Shown: positions 1 through 7,462 of the stretch, piece after piece
Numbering within the stretch: position 1 is the first letter of the stretch
Layout: every line of letters starts with the position of its first letter
DNA from: Sulfuricystis sp964478415
GTDB lineage: Bacteria > Pseudomonadota > Gammaproteobacteria > Burkholderiales > Rhodocyclaceae
DNA length: 60,359 nucleotides
Direction of reading: 5' to 3'
Assembly (NCBI GenBank): GCA_964478415.1
Contig: CAYZII010000005.1
Span: forward strand, 1-60,359
Translations under genes and position numbers: made by a program
Notes under the pieces: model-generated
Databases searched by the model: none
Seen by the model: the letters and a program-made list of their open reading frames with translations, nothing else
What the model was told of the DNA's origin: nothing

Positions 1-161
1 TCCAAATCGTCAAATTACACGATCCGTCGGACTCCATTTTTTCCAGCCTACCTCATGCGTGCGAGGGTCGTTTTGCCGCTTTGACGCGGTCCAAGCAATG
101 CAACGATCGGAGGGACGTCAAACTGGTGGCGAACCTTTTCAATGAAGCCAGGACGGTTCAT
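1..161 (-). pseudogene. Degenerate N-terminal fragment of an AAA-type ATPase (DUF4143-like), running off the window
   Basis: Reading leftwards from ATG at 161, a 37-codon frame (stop TAG at 48-50) encodes a peptide with VALLGPRQSGKTTLAR, a Walker A loop of the kind found at the start of AAA/DUF4143 ATPases. Family members usually have about 400 residues. Past the TAG the same frame continues, meets a second stop (TAA at 15-17) and then reads FDDL, reminiscent of the acidic strand after the P-loop in this family. Two in-frame stops so close together suggest a decayed gene rather than a real short protein. The rest lies outside the window, so a programmed or sequencing cause cannot be excluded. 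It sits where recR often follows ybaB. Confidence 0.55.
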
Positions 162-177
162 GACCAGGATCCTGCTT

Positions 178-206
178 GAAAATTCTGCGGTCTTTGCAGA
201 ATTTTC
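178..206. repeat. Perfect 11-bp inverted repeat between ybaB and the ATPase remnant
   Basis: GAAAATTCTGC (178-188) and GCAGAATTTTC (196-206) are exact reverse complements separated by 7 nt. The element lies 40 bp past the ybaB stop and 16 bp before the ATPase-remnant ATG, both on the minus strand. It could be a weak terminator (UUUU within the 3' arm, but no U-tract after it) or an operator for the remnant gene. A TTGACA-like hexamer lies on its ybaB side (212-217, minus). Confidence 0.6.
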
Positions 207-246
207 AATATTGTCAAGCCTCTCCCAGGAGTTAGAGTGCGACTTT

Positions 247-573
247 TCAGAACGGCAGCTTCATCCCCGGCGGCAGCGGCATGCCGGCGGTCAGCGACCC
301 CATGCGCTCCTGCACCGTGGTTTCGACGCGGCGGTTCGCGTCGTTCATCGCCGCGGCGATCAGGTCTTCGAGCATTTCCTTATCGTCCATCACGGAGGAA
401 TCGATGATGACGCGCTTGACGTCGTGTTTGCAGGTCATCACGATCTTCACGGCGCCGGCGCCGGATTGACCTTCGACTTCGAGCTGAGCCAGTTCTTCCT
501 GCGCCTTTTGCAGGGTTTCCTGCATCTTCTGCGCCTGTTTCATCAGGTTGGCGATGCCGGCTTTGTTGAGCAT
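247..573 (-). CDS. ybaB: YbaB/EbfC family nucleoid-associated protein
   Basis: A 108-residue protein, the usual size of the YbaB/EbfC family, small dimeric DNA-binding proteins associated with the nucleoid. The MLNKAGIANLMKQAQKMQ start, the long helical Q/E/K-rich N-terminal half and the Gly/Pro/Met-rich tail (PLPPGMKLPF) are family hallmarks. The ATG at 573 is chosen because AAGGA lies just upstream and because it gives the family's normal N-terminus; the frame stays open further into dnaX. It follows dnaX by 10 bp, the common dnaX-ybaB arrangement, but recR, which usually comes next, is not seen here. Confidence 0.93.
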   Translation of the reverse strand: MLNKAGIANLMKQAQKMQETLQKAQEELAQLEVEGQSGAGAVKIVMTCKHDVKRVIIDSSVMDDKEMLEDLIAAAMNDANRRVETTVQERMGSLTAGMPLPPGMKLPF

Positions 574-583
574 GGGTTTTCCT

Positions 584-2167
584 TCAGAGGGGTTTGATGG
601 TGGATTCGTCGATCGTGGCGTCGAAGAGGTCACAGACTTCGCGCACGAAGGGATCGCTCTCGATCGCGGCGATGGCTTGCTCCTGACGCGCGCGCTTTTG
701 TTTTTCGGCGCGCGCTTTGGGAGTTTCGCTTGCCGGAGTGCCCAGCTGGATGTCGAGGGACAGGTTGCGGCCGAAATGATTTTCCAATTCGGCGCGCAGC
801 TTGTCCTGGTGCATCTTAAGATGACGGTGCGCCGGGTCGAGGCGCAGCACGAGCTTGCGTGGGCCATGCTCGACGAGTTCGCAATGCTGGGCTAGCTGGC
901 GCACCATGCCGGTGAGGACATTGCCGTCGACCAGGGCGTGCCAGTCGTCGGGTGTGCCTTGGGGGGCTGCGGGCAAAGCGGCCGTCTGCTCTGCTGCAGG
1001 CGGAACCGGCGCGGTTGCCGCGGCTGGGGCCGCTTTTTTCTGCAACGGTGCAGGTGAAGGGGAGGAAACGCTTTTCTCGGCCGCCGAAGCAGGACGGAAG
1101 GCATGCAGCCGCAGCAACGTCATCGTGAATCCTGCTGCCTCATCGGGGGCCAGCGCCAGTTCGTCACGTCCATGGATGACGATCTGATAGCACAGTTGCA
1201 GGAATTCGGCGTCGAAGCGTTCGGCATAGGGCGCAAGGCGCGCCCGCTCGGTTGCGTCGCTCAGCGCATCGGGAGCGAACTGCATCAAAGCAATGCGATG
1301 GAACAGCGTGGCCAGTTCCTGCAGCGCTGAATCGAAAGACAGGCTGCGTTCTTCCATCGTCCGGGCGACGGCGAGCATCGCCTGGATGTCTCCGGCCGCG
1401 AGGCCATCGAGCAAGGCGAACAGGTGATCGTCCCCGACGGTGCCGAGCATCGCGCGCACTTCTTCGTCGCTGACGCGGCCGGCACCGTGGGCGATCGCCT
1501 GATCGAGCAGGGAGAGTGCATCACGCATCGAGCCCGCCGCAGCCTTGGCCAGATGTTGGAGCGCCGCCGGCTCGAAGGGAATGCCCTCGGCATCGAGCAC
1601 GCGCGCCAGGTGAGCGGCGATCTGGGCCTGCGGCAGCTGCTTCAGGTTGAACTGCAGGCAGCGGGAGAGGACGGTGACCGGAATCTTTTGCGGGTCGGTG
1701 GTGGCGAGGATGAATTTGACGTGCTCGGGCGGCTCTTCGAGGGTCTTCAGCATCGCGTTGAAGGCATGGCCCGAGAGCTGATGCACTTCGTCGATCATGT
1801 AGACCTTGTAGCGGCCGGCATTCGGCGCATAAGCGGCTTTTTCCAAGAGGGCGGCCATGTCCTCGACGCCGCGGTTCGAGGCAGCGTCCATTTCGACGTA
1901 ATCGATGAAGCGTCCGGCATCGATTTCGCGGCACGAGGTGCACATACCGCAGGGCGTGGCGGTGATGCCCTGCTCGCAGTTGAGCGCCTTGGCCATGATG
2001 CGCGCGATCGTGGTCTTGCCAACTCCGCGCGTGCCGGTGAAGAGATAAGCGTGATGCAGCCGCTGCTGCTCGAGTGCGTGGGTGAGCGCCCGCACGACAT
2101 GCTCCTGCCCGACCAGGGTGTCGAAGGATTTCGGGCGCCACTTGCGGGCAAGAACCAAGTAGCTCAT
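584..2167 (-). CDS. dnaX: DNA polymerase III subunit gamma/tau
   Basis: Clamp-loader ATPase that loads the beta sliding clamp at the replication fork. The 527-residue protein starts MSYLVLARKWRPKSF and has Walker A GTRGVGKTT near residue 46, a four-Cys zinc site (C..C..C..C around 64-79), the DEVH Walker B box and an SRC sensor motif. An Ala/Pro-rich linker follows at about 370-410 and then a short C-terminal domain. It is shorter than E. coli tau (643 aa), as in many betaproteobacteria. A run of six A lies in the linker, but I see no properly phased slippery heptamer that would yield a gamma form. It is first gene of the pair with ybaB. Confidence 0.96.
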   Translation of the reverse strand: MSYLVLARKWRPKSFDTLVGQEHVVRALTHALEQQRLHHAYLFTGTRGVGKTTIARIMAKALNCEQGITATPCGMCTSCREIDAGRFIDYVEMDAASNRGVEDMAALLEKAAYAPNAGRYKVYMIDEVHQLSGHAFNAMLKTLEEPPEHVKFILATTDPQKIPVTVLSRCLQFNLKQLPQAQIAAHLARVLDAEGIPFEPAALQHLAKAAAGSMRDALSLLDQAIAHGAGRVSDEEVRAMLGTVGDDHLFALLDGLAAGDIQAMLAVARTMEERSLSFDSALQELATLFHRIALMQFAPDALSDATERARLAPYAERFDAEFLQLCYQIVIHGRDELALAPDEAAGFTMTLLRLHAFRPASAAEKSVSSPSPAPLQKKAAPAAATAPVPPAAEQTAALPAAPQGTPDDWHALVDGNVLTGMVRQLAQHCELVEHGPRKLVLRLDPAHRHLKMHQDKLRAELENHFGRNLSLDIQLGTPASETPKARAEKQKRARQEQAIAAIESDPFVREVCDLFDATIDESTIKPL

Positions 2168-2315
2168 GCCCGCGATTCTACTGCGAAACCTCTACCTGAC
2201 TTGCTGTGCGGGCGGTCTGCAGCGTTGCGCGGTGCTCAGATGCTCGCCTATCTGATCCGATATGTCGCGCATCTTGCGCTCCGTGCGCCTTGCAGACCAT
2301 CCCGCTCGCGGCGTC

Positions 2316-2335
2316 ATGCAGAGGTTTCTCTGCAT
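2316..2335. repeat. 8-bp stem, 4-nt loop hairpin in the dnaX / LTXXQ-gene intergenic region
   Basis: ATGCAGAG-GTTT-CTCTGCAT is a perfect hairpin beginning 10 nt past the stop of the LTXXQ gene on the minus strand. No U-tract follows, so it is at best an RNA-stabilising 3' hairpin or a protein site. The rest of the 177-bp spacer (2168-2344) shows nothing I can assign, though it must hold the dnaX promoter. Confidence 0.5.
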
Positions 2336-2344
2336 TAGTGCGTA

Positions 2345-2857
2345 TCAGCTCCGTGGAGGCATGAAATGCCCCCTGTGGCCGGCCATCCCGCCCCGGCCCA
2401 TCTGAGCGGCCTGCTGGTCGGCGGTGGCTTTCTGCTCGGGCGACAGGGCCGCATAGAGGCGGTTGAAGCTCTCATGCACGGCCTTCATCGCTGCCAGACG
2501 CTCTTCCATCAGCTTCTCGCGCTGGGCCAGACGCTCGGGGGCAGTGAGCTTGTCGTTCGTGACCAGTGCACGCATTTCGGCCATGCCCTTGCCTGCCTCG
2601 GCAGTAACTTTCTCGGCATAGGCGTTCCACAAGGCTTCCTGCTCGGGAGTAATCTTGAGCTGATATTTCTGGTAGTCGAGGCGTTGTTTGATGCGTTCGG
2701 CGGGATCGACCTTCATCGCCACATGACGGCCCATTTTCCCCATCGGCCTCATCCCGCCATCGCACCAGGACTGAGGGCCGGGGGTCTGGGCGAAGGCGAG
2801 GCCACTGATGCCCGCCGCGATCAGCAATCCAGCGAATATTTGTCGAGATTGGCGCAT
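2345..2857 (-). CDS. Secreted LTXXQ-motif (Spy/CpxP-like) periplasmic protein
   Basis: A 170-residue protein with a clear Sec signal peptide (hydrophobic FAGLLIAAGISGLAFA, predicted cut near Ala-22/Gln-23). The mature helical domain carries two LTxxQ-type motifs, KITPEQ and LSPEQ, as in the Spy/CpxP/CnrX-like family of periplasmic chaperones and metal/stress sensors. The C-terminus is rich in His, Met and Gly. The ATG at 2857 is chosen because AGGAG lies 8 nt upstream and the signal peptide begins there; the frame remains open to 3001 but that part overlaps the SRP RNA gene. The family role is envelope-stress protection; the specific ligand is unknown. A TGTAACG/TGTAGCG direct repeat lies about 85 bp upstream. 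Confidence 0.82.
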   Translation of the reverse strand: MRQSRQIFAGLLIAAGISGLAFAQTPGPQSWCDGGMRPMGKMGRHVAMKVDPAERIKQRLDYQKYQLKITPEQEALWNAYAEKVTAEAGKGMAEMRALVTNDKLTAPERLAQREKLMEERLAAMKAVHESFNRLYAALSPEQKATADQQAAQMGRGGMAGHRGHFMPPRS

Positions 2858-2938
2858 TGCATTTCTCCTGGTGTGGTTGACGACGGGGGAGATTTGACGC
2901 CGTGTATGTAAGCCGTGTTTTGCGCGCGTGGGGCGAGT

Positions 2939-2955
2939 TGTAACGAAATGTAGCG
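2939..2955. promoter_or_regulatory. Candidate response-regulator direct repeat upstream of the LTXXQ gene
   Basis: TGTAACG (2939-2945) and TGTAGCG (2949-2955) form a direct repeat with a 10-bp period, the spacing typical of OmpR/CpxR/RstA-class regulators. It lies 82-98 bp upstream of the LTXXQ start codon and just past the 3' end of the SRP RNA gene. Sequence resemblance only; no regulator gene is adjacent. Confidence 0.3.
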
Positions 2956-2962
2956 CGCAGGC

Positions 2963-3072
<110 letters not shown>

Positions 3073-3077
3073 ACCGC

Positions 3078-3083
3078 AGTCTA
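3078..3083 (-). promoter_or_regulatory. Candidate -10 box for ffs overlapping the upstream stop codon
   Basis: Minus-strand TAGACT lies 6 bp upstream of the folded 5' end of the SRP RNA, the right distance for a -10 hexamer. Its first three bases are the TAG stop of the hydrolase gene. The -35 region is poor, so this is tentative. Confidence 0.35.
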
Positions 3084-3926
3084 GCAGAGAAAGTCGCGCA
3101 CGATACGGATTTGCGCCTCGTCGAAGAACATTGGCGCATGACCGACGCCAGGGATTTCGACGCTTTCGGCCTTCGGACCACGCTCGTGCATCGCGGCCAG
3201 CGTCTCGCGGCTGAGCAGATCGGATTCGGCACCCCGAATCACCAGCGTCGGACAGCGGATCGCGTCATAGAGCGGCCAAAGATCGATGTCCTGGCCTTCG
3301 CGGGCCGCCTCGGCGAACGGAATCGCGATGTCCGGATCATAGCGCAGGTGGTAGCGGCCATCGTCTTCTAGCCTGATGACATGTTTGGTGAGATGGTGCC
3401 ATTGCGCGTCGCTGAGTGGCCCGAACGGCGCAGCGATGGTGCGGATGTAGCTTTCCGCCTCCTGCGGCGAGGCAAAATCCGGCGGCGTGGCAAGATAAGC
3501 GCCGATGCGCTGCAAGGCCGCCGCCGGCAGCAAAGGGCCGACATCGTTGAGGATCAGCCGTCGGATCGGCGAGCCGGGCTGGGCGGCGAGCGCCATACCG
3601 ATGATGCCGCCCATCGAGGTGCCGAGCCAGTCGATACTCTCGACAGCGAGCCGGGCAATCAGCGCTGTCATGTCCTGCGCATACTGGGGGACCGTGTAGT
3701 GATGGGGATCGCGCAGCCAGTCGCTCCGGCCGCGGCCGACCACGTCGGGACAGACGACACGGTAACGGTCGGCGAGCGCCGCGGCCAGAAAGTCGAAGTC
3801 GCGCCCGCAGCGCGTCAGGCCATGCACGCAAACCAGCACGCGCGGATTGGCCGGGTCTCCCCACTCGACGTAGGCCATGCGGTGAAAACCGGCAGGGGAA
3901 AGGCAGAGGACGGAATCTTGACGCAT
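3081..3926 (-). CDS. Alpha/beta-fold hydrolase
   Basis: A 281-residue alpha/beta hydrolase. It shows the oxyanion region VCVHGLTRCGRDFD, the nucleophile elbow GTSMGG (Ser near residue 105), an acidic residue after strand 7 (RGAESDLL) and a C-terminal His in VGHAPMF, together a Ser-Asp-His triad. Substrate is not predictable; esterases, dienelactone-type and haloperoxidase-like enzymes share this layout. The ATG at 3926 lies 5 bp after the comEC stop; a TTG at 3935 would overlap that stop and is the alternative start. It appears to be co-transcribed with comEC and is followed at once by ffs. Confidence 0.88.
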   Translation of the reverse strand: MRQDSVLCLSPAGFHRMAYVEWGDPANPRVLVCVHGLTRCGRDFDFLAAALADRYRVVCPDVVGRGRSDWLRDPHHYTVPQYAQDMTALIARLAVESIDWLGTSMGGIIGMALAAQPGSPIRRLILNDVGPLLPAAALQRIGAYLATPPDFASPQEAESYIRTIAAPFGPLSDAQWHHLTKHVIRLEDDGRYHLRYDPDIAIPFAEAAREGQDIDLWPLYDAIRCPTLVIRGAESDLLSRETLAAMHERGPKAESVEIPGVGHAPMFFDEAQIRIVRDFLC

Positions 3927-3931
3927 CGTAA

Positions 3932-6232
3932 TCAATCCGGAACGGGTAATGCCGTATTGTGCCAGTATCGCCGCCGCGCTTCCCGCTCCAGCCGTAGTGC
4001 CGTACCGCCAGCGCCGAGTTTCAGCGTCAGCGCGCCATCGCGATCGGTGCGCAAGATGCGGGCGCCACTCGCCGCATAACGCGCCAGCACGTCCGGGTGC
4101 GGATGACCGAAGCGATTGCGATAGCCAACGGGAAAGATCACTGTCTTTGCGCCGATGCTGGCGACGAACCGTGCTGATGACGTCTTCTTGCCGCCGTGGT
4201 GCGGGGCGACGAGAATCTGCGCTTGGACATCCGCGGCATAACGTTGGAGAAATTCTTTCTCAGCACGCCCTTCGAGATCGCCAGGCAAGAGCGCGCTGCC
4301 ACGTTCCGACTCGATCTTCAGCACGCAGGAGAGCGCATTGCTCGGCAGGCGCCGCGCGTAATCCTCGGCAGCGGGATGCAGGATGCGAAAACGCACGCCA
4401 TCCCAAGTCCACTGCTCGCCGGCGACGCACTGACGCGTCACCGCGCCGACGGGCAAGGCCGCGAGCAAAGACGCAGCGCCGCCGCTGTGATCGCGATCTT
4501 CATGGCTGAGGATCAGACGATCGAGGCTTTGCACGCCGATGGCGCGCAGATAAGGCACGAGGATGCGGCTGCCGGCATCCGATTGTGCATTGAAGGCCGG
4601 GCCGGCATCGAACATCAGATCATGCGTCGCGGTCTGTAGATGCACGGCCTGGCCTTGGCCGACATCGAGCACCGTCAGCGTGAATTCTCCCGGCAAGGGT
4701 CGCGTCGGGGGGAAGACGAACAGCGGCAGGAACAGCAGCGCGCCTGTCCAGCGCGCCGGAAAACCGCGCGGCATCAAGAGCCACACGACGCCCAGCACGG
4801 CGAGCGGCACGCTCCAGGCTGGCGGCGCATGCTGCTGCCAGAGCGCGCCAGGCCAGCCGGCCAGCCAGCGCAGGAATTCCATCAATGGCACGAGTACGGC
4901 GTGAGCCAGCTCGAGCGCCCAGCCAAAACTTGGCAAGGTGCCAAGCAGTGCCAGCGGCGTCACGATGAAGCTGACAAGCGGGATCGCCAGCGCGTTGGCT
5001 AGTGGCGAAATCAGCGAAAACTGCTGGAACAACGCGAGCAGCAGCGGGATCAGGCCAAGCGTGATCGCCCATTGCGCACGCAGCCATTCGATCAGCCAAT
5101 GGCGTTTGCCCAAACGCCCGGTGGCGATGAAAAACAGGATTGCCACCGCGCCGAACGACAGCCAGAAGCCGGCGGAGAGCACCGCCCAGGGATCGAGCAG
5201 CAGCACCAGCAGCAACGCGGCGCCCAGTACCGTCGGTAGCGCGAGATGACGGCCGGTGAACAATGCGGCGACGGCCACGCCGAGCATGTAGAGCGTGCGC
5301 TGCGCCGGCACGCCAAAGCCAGCCAGCAACGCGTAGCCGGCTGCGCCGCAGAAGGCCGACAGCGCCGCGGCTTTCTGCGCCGGCAGCCACAGCGGCAGAC
5401 GCGGGTGACGCCGCCACAGCGCCAGGGTGAGTGCGCCGATCAGCGCCCCGATCATCGCCACGTGCAGGCCGGAGATCGACATCAGATGGGTGATGCCGGT
5501 CGCGGCGAACAGCCGCCACAGTTCCGGCGCGATTGCCTGCTGGTCGCCGAGCGCCAGCGCAATCAATATCCCTGCATAGGGGGCGTTGGCCAGGGCACGC
5601 TCCATGCGCGTGCGCAGCGTTTCGCGCAGGCGTTCGAGGGAAAAACCAGCGGGCGCGAGACGGGCATTCGCCTGCGCAGGGCGCACATAGCCGGTGGCGC
5701 GAATGCCGCGTTCGAACAGCCAGGCTTCGTAATCGAAACCGTGCGGGTTGAGATTGCCATGCGGGCGCTTGAGCCGCACGACGAGGCGCCAGCGCTCGCC
5801 GGCATGGGGCAGCGGCAACGCTCCAGCGGGGGTAGCTTCCTCCTCTCCTTCTTCGTCGCTCAGTGTGTCGAGGCGTCGATACCAGGAAAGCTGGATGCGC
5901 GAGGGCACCGGCGCGCTGGCGCTCTCCGGCGTGAAGAGAAAGCGCACGCCACGCTCGAAGCGCTGTGGCATCGTCGCGACGATGCCGACGATCTCGATGT
6001 CGCGCCCTTCCCAGGCGGCGGGCAGGACATCGGCGAGCCGCCAGTGCGCACAGGCCCCCGCCCAGACAAACCCGAGCAGCAAGGCGCCAGCGACCATCAA
6101 GAGGCGTTGACGCAACAGCAGGAGCGCGCCACCGGAAAGACCTAGTGCCACGAGCAAACTCGGCGCTGGCAGCACGGCACACTGCTGCAACCCCCACACG
6201 CCGAGCGCGAAAGCGAGCACCTGCCACGGCAT
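3932..6232 (-). CDS. comEC: DNA internalization-related competence protein ComEC/Rec2
   Basis: A 766-residue inner-membrane protein that forms the channel for single-stranded DNA uptake during natural transformation. The order is typical: N-terminal membrane segments, a DUF4131-like soluble domain (about 90-190), the Competence membrane domain with SISGLHVAMIGAL and many hydrophobic helices (about 215-490), and a C-terminal metallo-beta-lactamase-like domain with SHEDRDHSGG and APHHGG. The start MPWQVLAF at 6232 is preceded by GAGGG at proper spacing. The start lies only 12 bp from the divergent DUF2062 start, so the ribosome site overlaps the neighbour's first codon. The gene implies DNA-uptake potential, along with pilU elsewhere in the window. 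Confidence 0.94.
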   Translation of the reverse strand: MPWQVLAFALGVWGLQQCAVLPAPSLLVALGLSGGALLLLRQRLLMVAGALLLGFVWAGACAHWRLADVLPAAWEGRDIEIVGIVATMPQRFERGVRFLFTPESASAPVPSRIQLSWYRRLDTLSDEEGEEEATPAGALPLPHAGERWRLVVRLKRPHGNLNPHGFDYEAWLFERGIRATGYVRPAQANARLAPAGFSLERLRETLRTRMERALANAPYAGILIALALGDQQAIAPELWRLFAATGITHLMSISGLHVAMIGALIGALTLALWRRHPRLPLWLPAQKAAALSAFCGAAGYALLAGFGVPAQRTLYMLGVAVAALFTGRHLALPTVLGAALLLVLLLDPWAVLSAGFWLSFGAVAILFFIATGRLGKRHWLIEWLRAQWAITLGLIPLLLALFQQFSLISPLANALAIPLVSFIVTPLALLGTLPSFGWALELAHAVLVPLMEFLRWLAGWPGALWQQHAPPAWSVPLAVLGVVWLLMPRGFPARWTGALLFLPLFVFPPTRPLPGEFTLTVLDVGQGQAVHLQTATHDLMFDAGPAFNAQSDAGSRILVPYLRAIGVQSLDRLILSHEDRDHSGGAASLLAALPVGAVTRQCVAGEQWTWDGVRFRILHPAAEDYARRLPSNALSCVLKIESERGSALLPGDLEGRAEKEFLQRYAADVQAQILVAPHHGGKKTSSARFVASIGAKTVIFPVGYRNRFGHPHPDVLARYAASGARILRTDRDGALTLKLGAGGTALRLEREARRRYWHNTALPVPD

Positions 6233-6244
6233 TACAATGCCCTC

Positions 6245-6811
6245 ATGAAGCACTGGTTGCGCAAGCACATGCCTGACCACGCCGCGGTGAAGGAAAACCG
6301 CTGGCTGTATCCGTTTCGCAACACGCTGCTGCACCCACGGCTATGGCACTTGAATCGCCGTTCCGCTGCTGGCGCCGTCGCGGTCGGCCTGTTCTGCGGG
6401 CTGATCCCCGGGCCATTCCAGATGCTCGGCGCGGCGATCTGCGCCGTGATCTTCCGCATCAACCTGCCGCTTGCGCTCATCACCACGCTCTACACCAATC
6501 CCTTCACGATCGTGCCGCTCTATCTGGTCGCCTTTGCCCTCGGCGAGGGGATGTTTGCGCTGCTCGGCCATGCGCGGAAGCACTTCGTCGCGCCGCCGGA
6601 TTTCGGCGATCCCGGCAGCGAGACGCTGATCGATTGGGTGCGCGCGTTGATCGACTGGATGGTCGCGCTCGGCGCGCCGCTCGCGTGGGGGTTGGTGCTG
6701 CTCGCCAGTCTGCTTGCCGTCATCGGTTATTTCGCCGTGCGCATCGGCTGGCGCATCTGGCTAGTGCGTGCCTGGCGCCGACGCCAGCGGCGACAGCCGC
6801 CCGTCCTGTAA
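6245..6811 (+). CDS. DUF2062 domain-containing membrane protein
   Basis: A 188-residue protein with the DUF2062 core: AVAVGLFCGLIPGPFQ, then TTLYTNPFTIVPLYLVAF, and two or three membrane segments, ending in a basic tail. The biochemical role of the family is unknown. The start is divergent from comEC with 12 bp between, and no good Shine-Dalgarno is seen before ATG 6245; Met-9 is an alternative. Its last 51 bp overlap the end of lolD on the opposite strand. Confidence 0.85.
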   Translation: MKHWLRKHMPDHAAVKENRWLYPFRNTLLHPRLWHLNRRSAAGAVAVGLFCGLIPGPFQMLGAAICAVIFRINLPLALITTLYTNPFTIVPLYLVAFALGEGMFALLGHARKHFVAPPDFGDPGSETLIDWVRALIDWMVALGAPLAWGLVLLASLLAVIGYFAVRIGWRIWLVRAWRRRQRRQPPVL

Positions 6812-7462
6812 CAGCAGCCGTCGCTGGCAGGCCGCGGCCAGCGTCATGTCATGCGTGACGATCACCAGGCTGGTGGCAAAGGTTGCATTCAGCCGCAGCA
6901 TCAGCGCGAATACCTCGTCTGCGGTATGGCGGTCGAGATTGCCGGTCGGCTCGTCGGCCAGCACGCAGGCCGGCCGGGTCACCAAGGCGCGGGCCAGGGC
7001 CGCGCGCTGACGTTCCCCGCCGGAAAGCTCGCCGGGACGATGTTTGAGCCGCGCGCCCAAGCCCACCGCGGCGAGCATCTCTGCGGCGCGCTTATCGGCC
7101 TGATCCTGCGGCATCCGCCGGATCAGGAGCGGCATCGCGACGTTTTCCAGCGCACTGAATTCCGGCAGTAGATGATGGAACTGATAGACGAAGCCGAGCG
7201 CTTCGTTCCTGAGCCGCCCGCGCTCTTTCTCACTCACCGCGGCAAGATCGCGGCCCAGCAGCTCGACCTTGCCGCCACTGGGCGCATCGAGTCCGCCCAA
7301 GAGGTGCAGCAGCGTGCTCTTGCCGGAGCCGGAAGCGCCGACGATCGCCACCGTCTCGCCCTTGCCGATCGAAAGCTCTACGCCCGTGAGCACCTGTAGC
7401 TCTTCGTTTCCTTGGCGGAAACGCTTGGTCAGCCCGCTCGCGACCAATACCGGCTCACTCAT
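6761..7462 (-). CDS. lolD: Lipoprotein-releasing ABC transporter ATP-binding protein LolD
   Basis: A 233-residue ABC ATPase of the LolCDE system, which extracts mature lipoproteins from the inner membrane for delivery to LolA. It has Walker A GASGSGKST (42-50), the LolD-typical FVYQFHHLLPEFSALENVAMP stretch around the Q-loop, the signature LSGGERQR, Walker B CVLADEPTGNLD and the His switch VTHD. The ATG at 7462 overlaps the end of lolC by 8 bp, indicating translational coupling; the frame stays open upstream inside lolC. The 3' end overlaps the convergent DUF2062 gene by 51 bp. Confidence 0.96.
   Translation of the reverse strand: MSEPVLVASGLTKRFRQGNEELQVLTGVELSIGKGETVAIVGASGSGKSTLLHLLGGLDAPSGGKVELLGRDLAAVSEKERGRLRNEALGFVYQFHHLLPEFSALENVAMPLLIRRMPQDQADKRAAEMLAAVGLGARLKHRPGELSGGERQRAALARALVTRPACVLADEPTGNLDRHTADEVFALMLRLNATFATSLVIVTHDMTLAAACQRRLLLQDGRLSPLASAPGTH

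Noticed and set aside
1029..1040. A6 run in dnaX as a programmed frameshift site producing gamma
   Set aside because: The heptamer is not in the A-AAA-AAG phase used by E. coli and I found no stop soon after a -1 shift, so no short gamma form is predicted.
4620..6227. 535-codon second frame over comEC
   Set aside because: It overlaps a clearly conserved comEC on the same strand in another frame and has Ala/Arg-rich low-complexity composition.
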